Assembly (NCBI GenBank): GCA_023460955.1
Contig: JAEWOH010000079.1
Location: forward strand, 1 to 28,129
From: Bacillota bacterium
GTDB lineage: Bacteria > Bacillota > Clostridia > Acetivibrionales > DSM-1351
Reading direction: 5' to 3'
DNA length: 28,129 nt
Numbering within the stretch: the stretch's first letter is position 1; every line of letters starts with the position of its first letter. The notes under the pieces were generated by a model. That model had not been told where the DNA came from and did not search any database. It was given only the letters and a program-made list of their open reading frames with translations. Positions 7,233 to 15,477 of this stretch are shown here, piece by piece. The translations under genes and the position numbers were made by a program.

Positions 7233-7493
7233 ATGGAAATTACAGACATAAGGATCAGAAAGATCGATGCTGAAGGAAAAATGAAGGCAGTAGTATCAGT
7301 TACCTTCGACAATGAATTTGTGGTACACGATATTAAAATTATTGAAAGCCAGAATGGATTGTTTATTGCAATGCCCAGCAGAAAAACACCAGACGGTGAA
7401 TTCAGGGACATTGCTCATCCAATAAATGCGACAGCCAGAGAAAAACTTCAAACAGCAATACTAGCTAGCTTTGAGAGTTCTTTACAAGAATAA
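7233..7493 (+). CDS. spoVG: SpoVG RNA/DNA-binding regulator
   Basis: An 86-residue SpoVG. The family affects septation and sporulation, and its members bind RNA and DNA. MEITDIRIRKI at the start, KAVVSVTFDNEFVVHDIKII, the near-invariant GLFIAMPSRKTPDGEFRDIAHPIN broken here by a Gly-Phe-Arg core (46-69), and the C-terminal helix are all present; the length is standard. Start: ATG after TTGGAGGG (7215-7222). It sits alone between the purR terminator and its own terminator, driven by a sigma-H promoter. The B. subtilis order purR-yabJ-spoVG-glmU is kept except that yabJ is missing. Confidence 0.97.
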   Translation: MEITDIRIRKIDAEGKMKAVVSVTFDNEFVVHDIKIIESQNGLFIAMPSRKTPDGEFRDIAHPINATAREKLQTAILASFESSLQE

Positions 7494-7507
7494 TCCAAGA
7501 AAAATAA

Positions 7508-7535
7508 AAGGATACTTTGAGGAGTATCTTTTTTT
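7508..7535 (+). terminator. Intrinsic terminator after spoVG
   Basis: GATACT (7511-7516) pairs with AGTATC (7523-7528), extended outward by further A/G-T pairs, and is followed by seven T. It separates spoVG from the glmU-like gene. Confidence 0.8.
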
Positions 7536-7570
7536 ATTGTAAAAATTCTATACAATTTAAGCACCGTATA

Positions 7571-7646
7571 TACAGTTTATTTTTGTACTGTTAATGGGTT
7601 GAAATTATTTGATAAAAATGAGAGAATAATACCTGTAAAATACAGT
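7571..7646 (+). promoter_or_regulatory. TACAGT/ACTGTA half-sites in the glmU upstream region
   Basis: TACAGT (7571-7576) faces ACTGT (7587-7591), and CTGTA-AAA-TACAG (7633-7645) is a perfect short dyad just before the RBS. A possible -35 TTGAAA (7599-7604) lies between the pairs, with only a weak -10 (AATAAT near 7625). Two copies of the same half-site pair around a promoter suggest an operator; the regulator is unknown. Confidence 0.35.
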
Positions 7647-7659
7647 GGGGGCTTTGACA

Positions 7660-8844
7660 ATGAAAAAAATATTGGGATTAGTAATTTCCGACAATAATAA
7701 CAGTGCTTTTAAATCCAAAAGCATGAAGGAAAGCCATAATGTATTAGGAAAAAGTGTTCAGCAGTGGTCAACAGAAGGCTTGTTTGAGATAGCATCGGAC
7801 ACACAAGCTATTACATTTGAAGAACTGGAAAAATGTAAGCAGTTGGTCAGCACCGCCGATCAGGTTATTATAAACTGGGCCGATCAACCCCTGATATCCG
7901 CCGAGACCTTTCAAGAACTTGTTGATAAGCACAATAATGAAGGCAATAATGCGACTGCAATATTTGCCGCATGGCAGGATTCCGTTAGTGAAGCTGCAGT
8001 ATATGTTTTTGATGCAAGTGAATTATTTAAAAAGCTTAATGAACATGATGTTCTTAACCTTTCAAGAGAAGTATTAAAGCAAATTTTTCTATCTCTAAAA
8101 AATACCAGAAACAACTTAACAGATGATTACAATCAATTTCTTGTCGTTGCCGACCGGATTGCTCTTGCAGAAGTTCATTCCGAACTCAAAGCAAGGATTT
8201 TGAGTGATATAATGCTTTCAGGGGTAACGATTGTTGATCCGGCATCTACTTATATAGATGCAAATGTTTTTATTGGAGAAGATTCTGTTATACTTCCAAA
8301 CACAATAATTGAAGGAACAACTGCTATCGGTGAGGACTGTATAATAGGGCCAAATTCCAGAATCTCAAACTGCAAAATAGGAAATAATGTAGAAGTAGCC
8401 AATTCTGTGGCCGTTGACAGCTCCATAGGAGATGAAACACATGTAGGACCTTTTGCTTATCTTAGACCGGGAAGTATGGTGGGCAGAAAAGTTAAAATTG
8501 GTGATTTTGTTGAAATAAAGAAAGCAGTTATCGGGGACAAGACTAAAATTTCACATCTTACCTATGTTGGAGATGCTGAGGTTGGTAAAAACGTAAATAT
8601 TGGCTGTGGAGTAGTATTTGTTAATTATGATGGAAAGAATAAAAATAGGACAGTAGTTGGAGACAATTCCTTTATCGGGTGCAACACAAACCTTGTTTCA
8701 CCTGTTGTTGTTCACAAGGATGCATATGTAGCGGCAGGATCTACTATTACCGAGGAAGTTCCTGAAAACTCACTTGCTATTGCAAGGGAGCGACAGGTTA
8801 TAAAGGAAGACTGGGTAATTAAGAAAGATATGAAACGCAAATAA
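7660..8844 (+). CDS. glmU: GlmU-like protein: intact acetyltransferase, degenerate uridylyltransferase
   Basis: A 394-residue protein; standard GlmU is about 450-460. GlmU acetylates glucosamine-1-phosphate (C-terminal left-handed beta helix) and then uridylylates it (N-terminal domain) to give UDP-GlcNAc. The C-terminal half, about 205-394, is complete: YLRPGS with Arg269, EIKKAVIG, KISHLTYVGDAEVG with the catalytic His299, NIGCGVVFVNYDG, and FIGCNTNLVSPV. The Arg-His spacing of 30 equals that of E. coli Arg333/His363. The N-terminal half keeps the family layout (WADQPLIS with Asp75 resembling GDVPLI; VVADRIALAEVHSEL before the helix), but LAAGxGTRM is replaced by LVISDNNNSAFKS and no GTGHA, GYGR or EEKDA motif is seen. 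About 64 residues are missing, so uridylyltransferase activity is doubtful. Start: ATG at 7660, since an in-frame GTG at 7645 lies within the RBS region. It is followed by prs after 38 bases. Confidence 0.85.
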   Translation: MKKILGLVISDNNNSAFKSKSMKESHNVLGKSVQQWSTEGLFEIASDTQAITFEELEKCKQLVSTADQVIINWADQPLISAETFQELVDKHNNEGNNATAIFAAWQDSVSEAAVYVFDASELFKKLNEHDVLNLSREVLKQIFLSLKNTRNNLTDDYNQFLVVADRIALAEVHSELKARILSDIMLSGVTIVDPASTYIDANVFIGEDSVILPNTIIEGTTAIGEDCIIGPNSRISNCKIGNNVEVANSVAVDSSIGDETHVGPFAYLRPGSMVGRKVKIGDFVEIKKAVIGDKTKISHLTYVGDAEVGKNVNIGCGVVFVNYDGKNKNRTVVGDNSFIGCNTNLVSPVVVHKDAYVAAGSTITEEVPENSLAIARERQVIKEDWVIKKDMKRK

Positions 8845-8882
8845 AAAATATAAACAAGTGTGATAAAAAAAGGAGAGTTGAA

Positions 8883-9842
8883 ATGAATTTGCATGGTAAG
8901 GACATAAAGATATTTACAGGTAATTCAAATAGGCAATTGGTAAACGAAATTGCCGAAAAGATTGGTATACCTGTAGGTGTTGCGAGTGTTGGATGTTTTA
9001 GTGACGGTGAAACGGCAGTAAACGTCGGAGAAGTGGTAAGAGGATCGGATGTCTTTATAATTCAATCCACCTGCCAGCCTGTAAATGATAATCTTATGGA
9101 ACTTCTGGTCATGATAGACGCTGTCAAAAGAGCATCTGCCGGACGTATAACTGCAGTAATCCCCTACTTCGGTTATGCAAGACAGGACAGAAAGTCCAGA
9201 GCAAGAGATCCAATATCCGCAAAACTGGTTGCAAATCTTTTAACTATTGCCGGAGCTGACAGAATACTGACTATGGATTTACATGCTCCCCAGATTCAGG
9301 GCTTTTTTGATATTCCTGTTGACCATTTGCTTGGAGTACCTATTCTTGGAGAATACTTTAAAGAAAAATTTGCAGGTGAGGATGATGTTGTTGTAGTATC
9401 ACCTGATGTGGGAAGTGTTACAAGATCCAGAAAAGTTGCTGAAAGACTTGACTGCCCGCTGGCAATCATTGATAAGCGCCGTCCGAAAGCAAACGTTTCC
9501 GAGGTTATGAATATAATTGGTGATATAAGAAACAAGAGATGTATTCTGGTTGATGACCTTATTGACACAGGAGGAACAATTGTGAACGGCGCAAATGCTT
9601 TAATGGATGCGGGCGCCAAGGAAGTATACGCCTGCTGTACACATGCCGTATTATCAGGACCTGCCATCTCAAGAATACAGGAGTCAGCAATCAAGGAAAT
9701 GGTTGTGCTCAACACTATAACCCTTAACAACGAAAAGAAAATTGACAAAATAACAGCCTTGTCGGTAGCAGGTGTATTTGCAGAGGCTATAGAGAGAATA
9801 TACGGAGACATATCCATCAGCACTCTCTTTACTCAAATATAA
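8883..9842 (+). CDS. prs: Ribose-phosphate pyrophosphokinase
   Basis: A 319-residue class I PRPP synthetase, making PRPP from ribose-5-phosphate and ATP for purine, pyrimidine, His, Trp and NAD synthesis. Motifs: FSDGETAVNV near 40, YFGYARQDRK (the ATP-binding flexible loop, near 98-107), MDLHAPQIQGFF with catalytic His134, and the PRPP loop LVDDLIDTGGT with Asp224-Asp225. The length is that of the B. subtilis enzyme. Start: ATG after AGGAGAG (8870-8876). It is co-directional with the glmU-like gene, the usual glmU-prs pair. Its product is the effector that releases PurR. The ctc gene that follows prs in B. subtilis is absent. Confidence 0.97.
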   Translation: MNLHGKDIKIFTGNSNRQLVNEIAEKIGIPVGVASVGCFSDGETAVNVGEVVRGSDVFIIQSTCQPVNDNLMELLVMIDAVKRASAGRITAVIPYFGYARQDRKSRARDPISAKLVANLLTIAGADRILTMDLHAPQIQGFFDIPVDHLLGVPILGEYFKEKFAGEDDVVVVSPDVGSVTRSRKVAERLDCPLAIIDKRRPKANVSEVMNIIGDIRNKRCILVDDLIDTGGTIVNGANALMDAGAKEVYACCTHAVLSGPAISRIQESAIKEMVVLNTITLNNEKKIDKITALSVAGVFAEAIERIYGDISISTLFTQI

Positions 9843-9913
9843 GACCGTATAGGATAAGTACGTTATGATAATTATTTTCTTTGGTCATACTTGAAAGAAG
9901 GAATGACTCTCTG

Positions 9914-9942
9914 GGGCGGTCCGGTAAAGGAACCGCCCTTTT
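9914..9942 (+). terminator. Intrinsic terminator between prs and pth
   Basis: GGGCGGT (9914-9920) pairs with ACCGCCC (9932-9938), with CC/GG continuing the stem across a one-base bulge, followed by four T. The stem is G/C rich but the T-tract is short, so some read-through into pth is likely. Confidence 0.65.
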
Positions 9943-9981
9943 AAGCATGATGAAGCTGTATGGCCGGATAAGGAGGAAACT

Positions 9982-10551
9982 TTGGGAGATATTTTCTTAA
10001 TTGCAGGACTGGGTAATCCTGGTACTAAATATGATAATACGAGACATAATGTTGGTTTTGATACAATTGATTTCCTTTCAGCAAAGCTAAACGTCAAGCT
10101 TTCCAAAATAGGCTTTAAGTCAGTTTACGGCGAAGGAGAGGTGGACGGCACAAGAGTAATACTTCTTAAACCCCAGACCTTCATGAATTTAAGCGGTGAG
10201 AGTATCAGGGATATTTCTGCGTGGTTCAAGCTGCCCATGGAAAATATTCTGGTGATATATGATGATATTGACCTGGAACCGGGAAAGATAAGAGTTAGAC
10301 CCAAGGGCAGCTCCGGAACACATAACGGAATGAAATCAATAATTTATCAATTGCAGTCCGACAGCTTTCCACGAATTCGAATCGGGATTGGACGCGCACC
10401 TGAGAAATGGGATTTGGCCGATTATGTACTTAGCAAGTTCTCCAAGGAAGACAGAGATATAATAAACAAAAGTATTGAAAAGGCATCCGATGCTGCTTTG
10501 ACTATTATACGCTCGGGCGTGGAAAAAGCAATGAGCAGCTTTAACAAGTGA
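9982..10551 (+). CDS. pth: Peptidyl-tRNA hydrolase
   Basis: A 189-residue Pth, which frees tRNA from peptidyl-tRNA dropped by ribosomes. Conserved features: FLIAGLGNPGTKYDNTRHNVGF with Asn12 and the catalytic-type His22, KPQTFMNLSGES (the conserved Asn-containing loop), YDDIDLEPGKIRVRPKGSSG with the catalytic Asp, and THNGMKSI followed by FPRIRIGIGRAP. The start is TTG, five bases after AGGAGG (9971-9976). The stop codon overlaps a GTG of the mfd frame, but the preferred mfd start is 12 bases further on. pth-mfd is the standard order; the fin gene found between them in B. subtilis is absent. Confidence 0.96.
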   Translation: MGDIFLIAGLGNPGTKYDNTRHNVGFDTIDFLSAKLNVKLSKIGFKSVYGEGEVDGTRVILLKPQTFMNLSGESIRDISAWFKLPMENILVIYDDIDLEPGKIRVRPKGSSGTHNGMKSIIYQLQSDSFPRIRIGIGRAPEKWDLADYVLSKFSKEDRDIINKSIEKASDAALTIIRSGVEKAMSSFNK

Positions 10552-10562
10552 TGGAGGAATAC

Positions 10563-13500
10563 ATGAATTTATTTGCAGACCCTCTTTTAAAACTGAAGGA
10601 ATATAAGGAACTGCTTGAAGCACTGAACGCGGATAGGGGGCCGGTATCGGTTATTGGCCCTTCGGATTCACAAAAGGTTCATATAGTCTATTCGCTCCTT
10701 ACCCATATAAATTCCAAAGGGATATATATAACCTATAATGAGATGCAGGCTCGAAGAGCATATGAGGATTTTCAACTGTTCCTGGGAGAAGAGGCTGTAT
10801 ATTTTCCTGCTAAGGAAACCATGCTTTACAATGTGGAAGCAAGAAGTAATGACCTTGTTTACCAGCGTGTAAAAACACTCCTCAGATGCATCGACGGCGA
10901 ATACAAAGTTCTCGTACTGCCTGCTGAAGCATTGATTCAGATGATTTCTCCCTTGGAGCTTTTTAAGAACGGGATTATAAGTATGAGGCTTGGTGAACAG
11001 GTCGAACTGGATGATATTGTTTCAAAGCTTGTACTAAACGGCTATGAACGTGTTGAGGTTGTTGAAGGAAAGGCTCAGTTTGCTGTCAGAGGAGGAATAA
11101 TAGATGTATTCTCCATAAGCGAAGAGCATCCTCTGCGTATTGAGCTTTTTGACACAGAGGTAGATTCCATAAGATACTTTGATGAGGCAACTCAGAGGTC
11201 AACCAACTCAGTTGACTCCTGTACAATCGCCCCTGCAAGAGACGTGGTTTATGAGCAGTCCAACAAAGCTGAAGTTGTAAGCAAAATTAAAAAAGATTTA
11301 AAAGATTATGTAAATAAATTAAATAAGAAAGGTAATTCTGAAGCGGCTAACAATATAACTGCCAGAGTGAATGAAGATATAGACAGCCTTTTAGAGCACC
11401 ATTATTTTGCCGGTATTGACAGGTATCTGCCATATATTATAGAAAGACCTCAAACAATCCTTGATTATGTAAACAAGGACCCTCTAATTATTCTTGATGA
11501 GACTCTAAGAATTACACAAAGAATAGAGAATGTGGTTCTTGAACAGGAGGAGCTTGCAAAAAGTCTGCTGGAAAAGGGAACCATGCTGCCCGGAGGAGTT
11601 AAATGGACTCATAGCTTTGAAAGTATCTTGGATATTGTTAAGGCTCATAAAGCTTTGACCCTGGCTGCAATATCGTCAAATAATGCATTGTTGAGACCTG
11701 TTAATCAAATATCGGTGCCTTGCAGAACCGGGAACTCCTATCAGAATCACATGGAGCTGCTGGTCAACGATATTCAGCAGCTTAAAAGCAATAACTATAA
11801 GATTATTGTACTGTCCGGCCCCAGCAGTAGAGGACACAGACTGGTAGAAACACTGTCTACTAATGACATACTTTCAAATTATTCGGACAGCTATGAAAAG
11901 GAAATTCAGGAGGGTGAAATAGTAATAACCCGGGGAAGTCTTCAGAAGGGTTTCGAGTATCCGACAGCCGGGTTTGTTGTTATAAGTGAAAAGGAAGTAT
12001 TCGGACAGGATAAGAGAATCCGAAAGGCCAGATCCAAACACGATGGAAAGAAAATAAAAGCTTTTTCAGATCTTAATGTAGGTGACTATGTAGTTCATCA
12101 GGCTCACGGTATAGGTCAATATATAGGTATAGAGAAGCTTGCAGTAGGAGATATAAAGCGAGACTACCTGAAAATTCGTTATCAGGAGGGTGCATTTTTA
12201 TATATTCCTACTAATCAGCTGGACCTGATACAAAAGTATATAGGCTCTGAGGGTAAGGCTCCAAAGGTAAACAAACTGGGCGGCTCTGAATGGGCAAAAA
12301 CCAAAAGCCGCGTAAAAGAGTCTCTTAGAGAACTGGCGGGAGAGTTAATTAAGCTATATGCTCAACGTCAGGCCGAAATAGGCCACTCATTTTCCACAGA
12401 TACCGTTTGGCAGAGACAGTTTGAAGAACTGTTTCCCTACGATGAAACGGATGATCAGCTAAAATGTATTGAAGAAATAAAGAAGGACATGGAGTCTCAG
12501 AGACTAATGGACAGACTTTTGTGCGGAGACGTGGGCTACGGTAAGACAGAGGTTGCCATAAGAGCTGTATTCAAGGCTGTAATGGACGGAAAACAGGTAG
12601 CTTACCTGGTTCCTACAACTATTCTGGCACAGCAGATATACGAGAACTTCAAAAAGAGAATGAGCGATTTCCCTATTACCGTTGATGTTATGAGCAGGTT
12701 TAGGACTGCAGCCGAGCAGAAGAAAATTGTCAAATCTGTGAAAACCGGAAATGTAGATATACTGGTAGGTACTCACAGACTGCTTCAGAAGGATATAGAA
12801 TTCAAGGACTTGGGATTACTTGTAGTTGATGAAGAGCAGCGTTTTGGTGTCACTCATAAAGAGAGGCTGAAAACCATCAAGCCAAATGTTGACGTATTGA
12901 CGCTGACAGCAACTCCTATACCACGAACGCTTCACATGTCGCTGGTAGGGATAAGAGACATTAGTGTGCTGGAAGACCCTCCAGAAGAAAGGTATCCGGT
13001 TCAGACCTACGTCATGGAACATAATGCTGAACTGATAAGGGATGGAATTGTAAGGGAACTTGCCCGTAACGGACAGGTATTCTATTTATATAACAGAGTA
13101 AGAGGTATTGAACTGAAAGCTGATGAACTCAAGCGTCTTGTACCTGAGGCAAGAATAGCAACCGCCCACGGTCAGATGAACGAAAAAGAGCTGGAAGATG
13201 TAATGTACAGCTTTATTAATGGGGAGTTCGACGTTTTGGTCTGTACGACTATAATTGAATCCGGACTTGATATGCCGAATGTAAATACTATTGTAGTGGA
13301 GGATGCTGACAGGATGGGTCTTTCACAGCTTTATCAGATCCGAGGCAGAGTGGGTCGTTCAAACCGTCTGGCGTATGCGTATATAACTTATAGGAAGGAT
13401 AAATCCCTCTCTGAGATTGCTGAAAAAAGACTCCAGGCCATCAAGGAATTCACCGAATTCGGGTCTGGGTTCAGAATAGCCATGAGGGATCTGGAAATCA

Positions 13501-14087
13501 GGGGTGCAGGAAATCTGTTGGGACCTGAGCAGCACGGTCATATGGAAACAGTCGGATATGAAATGTACTGTAAGTTGCTTGAGGAAGCTGTACAGGAGAT
13601 AAGCGGAGATACTGTTAGAACCACAGAAGAGGAGATGTCAATTGATTTAAATGTAAGCGCTTATATTGATGATGAATATATCAGCTCTGAAGAACTAAAA
13701 ATTGACATGTATAAAAAGATTGCAAATATACAGAATGAAAATGATGTAATAGATATAAAAGATGAATTGATAGACCGCTATGGAGATATTCCGGAAGAGG
13801 TGGAAAGCCTTATGGATATTGCTTATATTAAAACTTTAGCACGAAAGTGCAGATTTTCAGGAATATCTCAAAAGGAAGAAATTATTATTTTACAATTAAG
13901 TAAAACTGCCAATGCTCTGCCAATGTATTTAGGAAAGCTGATGGATAAATATCCAAGACGAATTATGTTTAACGCCGGCAGCACCCCATATATCACCTTC
14001 CGGCTTAACAATCTTGCGGGCAGAGACATTCTGACAAATATTAAGATTTTGTTACAAGACATTATTAAATTGCAGTATAGTGAATAA
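10563..14087 (+). CDS. mfd: Transcription-repair coupling factor
   Basis: A 1174-residue Mfd, an ATP-driven translocase that removes RNA polymerase stalled at DNA lesions and recruits UvrA. The domains are a UvrB-like N-terminal part (about 1-350), an RNA-polymerase interaction domain (about 500-570; VGDYVVHQAHGIGQYIGIE) and a RecG-like translocase. The translocase has Walker A GDVGYGKTE (655-663), DEEQRFG (756-762), TATPIPRTLHMS, and the helicase C-lobe with TTIIESGLDMPN and GRVGRSNR. A TRCF C-terminal domain follows (about 1030-1150). Start: ATG at 10563 with TGGAGGA (10552-10558) before it; an upstream GTG at 10548 would put the RBS inside the gene. The length is normal, with no frameshift. 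Confidence 0.97.
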   Translation: MNLFADPLLKLKEYKELLEALNADRGPVSVIGPSDSQKVHIVYSLLTHINSKGIYITYNEMQARRAYEDFQLFLGEEAVYFPAKETMLYNVEARSNDLVYQRVKTLLRCIDGEYKVLVLPAEALIQMISPLELFKNGIISMRLGEQVELDDIVSKLVLNGYERVEVVEGKAQFAVRGGIIDVFSISEEHPLRIELFDTEVDSIRYFDEATQRSTNSVDSCTIAPARDVVYEQSNKAEVVSKIKKDLKDYVNKLNKKGNSEAANNITARVNEDIDSLLEHHYFAGIDRYLPYIIERPQTILDYVNKDPLIILDETLRITQRIENVVLEQEELAKSLLEKGTMLPGGVKWTHSFESILDIVKAHKALTLAAISSNNALLRPVNQISVPCRTGNSYQNHMELLVNDIQQLKSNNYKIIVLSGPSSRGHRLVETLSTNDILSNYSDSYEKEIQEGEIVITRGSLQKGFEYPTAGFVVISEKEVFGQDKRIRKARSKHDGKKIKAFSDLNVGDYVVHQAHGIGQYIGIEKLAVGDIKRDYLKIRYQEGAFLYIPTNQLDLIQKYIGSEGKAPKVNKLGGSEWAKTKSRVKESLRELAGELIKLYAQRQAEIGHSFSTDTVWQRQFEELFPYDETDDQLKCIEEIKKDMESQRLMDRLLCGDVGYGKTEVAIRAVFKAVMDGKQVAYLVPTTILAQQIYENFKKRMSDFPITVDVMSRFRTAAEQKKIVKSVKTGNVDILVGTHRLLQKDIEFKDLGLLVVDEEQRFGVTHKERLKTIKPNVDVLTLTATPIPRTLHMSLVGIRDISVLEDPPEERYPVQTYVMEHNAELIRDGIVRELARNGQVFYLYNRVRGIELKADELKRLVPEARIATAHGQMNEKELEDVMYSFINGEFDVLVCTTIIESGLDMPNVNTIVVEDADRMGLSQLYQIRGRVGRSNRLAYAYITYRKDKSLSEIAEKRLQAIKEFTEFGSGFRIAMRDLEIRGAGNLLGPEQHGHMETVGYEMYCKLLEEAVQEISGDTVRTTEEEMSIDLNVSAYIDDEYISSEELKIDMYKKIANIQNENDVIDIKDELIDRYGDIPEEVESLMDIAYIKTLARKCRFSGISQKEEIIILQLSKTANALPMYLGKLMDKYPRRIMFNAGSTPYITFRLNNLAGRDILTNIKILLQDIIKLQYSE

Positions 14088-14115
14088 TTGAATATAATTG
14101 TTACAGTAGTATAAA
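14088..14115 (+). promoter_or_regulatory. Possible sigma-A promoter before the PPIase gene
   Basis: TTGAAT (14088-14093), 16-nt spacer, TATAAA (14110-14115). Both elements are close to consensus and start just after the mfd stop codon. Confidence 0.4.
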
Positions 14116-14171
14116 TGTAAAAAACAGGTTGTACAAGCAGTGTTAATAATAAAAACGGGGAGCGATTACCT

Positions 14172-15284
14172 TTGGAAAACGAAAATGCAAATGTAAAACA
14201 GAAATCGAAAGGCCTGATTATTGGCTTAGCTGCTGCAGCTGTTGTAATCATTGCCGCAATAGTTCTATTCATATTCCAGCCATGGGCGGCAAATGTAGGT
14301 GCGGTAGACAGTCTTAAAATTACTCCATATGAGTATACTTTCTTCACTAAGTTTAATATGAATCAGTTTTTATCGAGTTTAGGAAATGGTACAACCACTC
14401 CTGACAAGTATGATTGGAATACAAAAATCGGTACAGAAACTGCTAAAACCACAGTAAAGAAGAGTACACTCGATCAGATACAGGAGCTCAAGATTCAGCT
14501 TCTAAAGGCAAAGGAAGCCGGCTTAAAACTTGAAAAAGCTGATAAAGATAGTGTTGACAACGCAATTAATCAGCATATCACACAGTACGGCGGAACAAGA
14601 AATGTGGCTGAAGAGGGGATAAAACGAGATTACGGCGTTTCCTTATCCGAACTTAAGGCGATTTACACTGATCTGACTTTAGCTCAGAAATATCGTGAGT
14701 TGGAAAATAAAAACATAAGTGTATCAGATGATGATGTAAAAAAATATTATGATGAGAATAAAAAGAATTTTGACAAGGCCACTGTAACCCATATACTTGT
14801 TAAAACTGTAGATGAAAGCGGTGCTGCAGTGAGTGCCGGTAAAAAGAGCGAAGCTAAGAAGAAGGCTGAAGAGCTTTTAGCAAAGGTAAGGGCCGGTGAA
14901 GATATAAAGAAACTGGCTGAAGAAAATTCCGATGATAAGCCGGCTGCTACCACTAAAGGCGGTCGTGGTTACCAGGGAGAGTACACTTTTGGCAGAGGAG
15001 AAATGGTTTCTGAATTTGAAGAATGGGCGTTTAATGATGCTCGTAAGTCTGGGGATTCCGATATTGTAGAAACTTCCTATGGATACCATGTAATGCAGTT
15101 CCAGAAACGTGCCGAGACCCCGCTTAATGACATAAAGGATAGTCTTAAAACTTCACTCTTGGACCAAAAACAGAGTGTAGAGTTCAGCAAAAAGATTGAT
15201 GAGTTCAAGAAAGATACAAAGTATGCTGTAAATACCAATGAAAGTGCAATTGCAAAATTGGATAAAAACTTTTACGGAGCATAA
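14172..15284 (+). CDS. Membrane-anchored parvulin-type peptidyl-prolyl isomerase (PrsA/SurA-like)
   Basis: A 370-residue extracytoplasmic foldase. An N-terminal hydrophobic segment (about residues 15-37, after a Lys-rich stretch) acts as signal or anchor. A SurA-N-like helical region follows (about 55-190; repeated Lys/Glu helices), then a PpiC rotamase domain (about 204-315). The rotamase domain has VTHILVKTVDES at its start, RGYQGEYTFGRGEMVSEFEEWAF in the middle and VETSYGYHVMQF at its end. Unlike B. subtilis PrsA there is no lipobox cysteine after the hydrophobic stretch; the protein appears to have no Cys at all. The start is TTG after GGGGAG (14157-14162). Its location between mfd and spoVT is shared with other clostridia. 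The substrates are unknown; secreted proteins are likely. Confidence 0.85.
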   Translation: MENENANVKQKSKGLIIGLAAAAVVIIAAIVLFIFQPWAANVGAVDSLKITPYEYTFFTKFNMNQFLSSLGNGTTTPDKYDWNTKIGTETAKTTVKKSTLDQIQELKIQLLKAKEAGLKLEKADKDSVDNAINQHITQYGGTRNVAEEGIKRDYGVSLSELKAIYTDLTLAQKYRELENKNISVSDDDVKKYYDENKKNFDKATVTHILVKTVDESGAAVSAGKKSEAKKKAEELLAKVRAGEDIKKLAEENSDDKPAATTKGGRGYQGEYTFGRGEMVSEFEEWAFNDARKSGDSDIVETSYGYHVMQFQKRAETPLNDIKDSLKTSLLDQKQSVEFSKKIDEFKKDTKYAVNTNESAIAKLDKNFYGA

Positions 15285-15293
15285 CTCCTAAGT

Positions 15294-15328
15294 AGAAAGA
15301 GCCACTTAAAACAGTGGTTCTTTTTTTA
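15294..15328 (+). terminator. Intrinsic terminator after the PPIase gene
   Basis: AAAGAGCCACT (15296-15306) pairs with AGTGGTTCTTT (15313-15323), with one G-U pair and a six-base loop, followed by more T. It ends the mfd-PPIase unit. Confidence 0.85.
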
Positions 15329-15412
15329 TCTGCAGAAACCTAAGTTTTTGTTTTAATTGTAACTAAACCAGAGCAAAGTAACTTTATAATTTAAATCCTC
15401 TCTTACCAAGAA

Positions 15413-15443
15413 TGTATAAAAAATCATCAAGTTTACAATACTA
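15413..15443 (+). promoter_or_regulatory. Candidate sigma-G/sigma-F promoter of spoVT
   Basis: TGTATA (15413-15418) fits the sigma-G -35 (gHATR). After 18 nt, AATACTA (15437-15443) fits the -10 CATnHTA at all but the first position. spoVT is a sigma-G gene in B. subtilis. The assignment rests on a by-eye match. Confidence 0.45.
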
Positions 15444-15477
15444 AGACTAAAATAACCTATTAAGGAGGTAATATAAA

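Noticed and set aside
9296..9823. 175-codon minus-strand frame inside prs
   Set aside because: It is antisense to a fully conserved enzyme, with Ser/Thr/Ile-rich shadow composition and no RBS.
10548..10562. GTG start for mfd overlapping the pth stop
   Set aside because: The good SD (TGGAGGA) lies after this GTG and five bases before the ATG at 10563.
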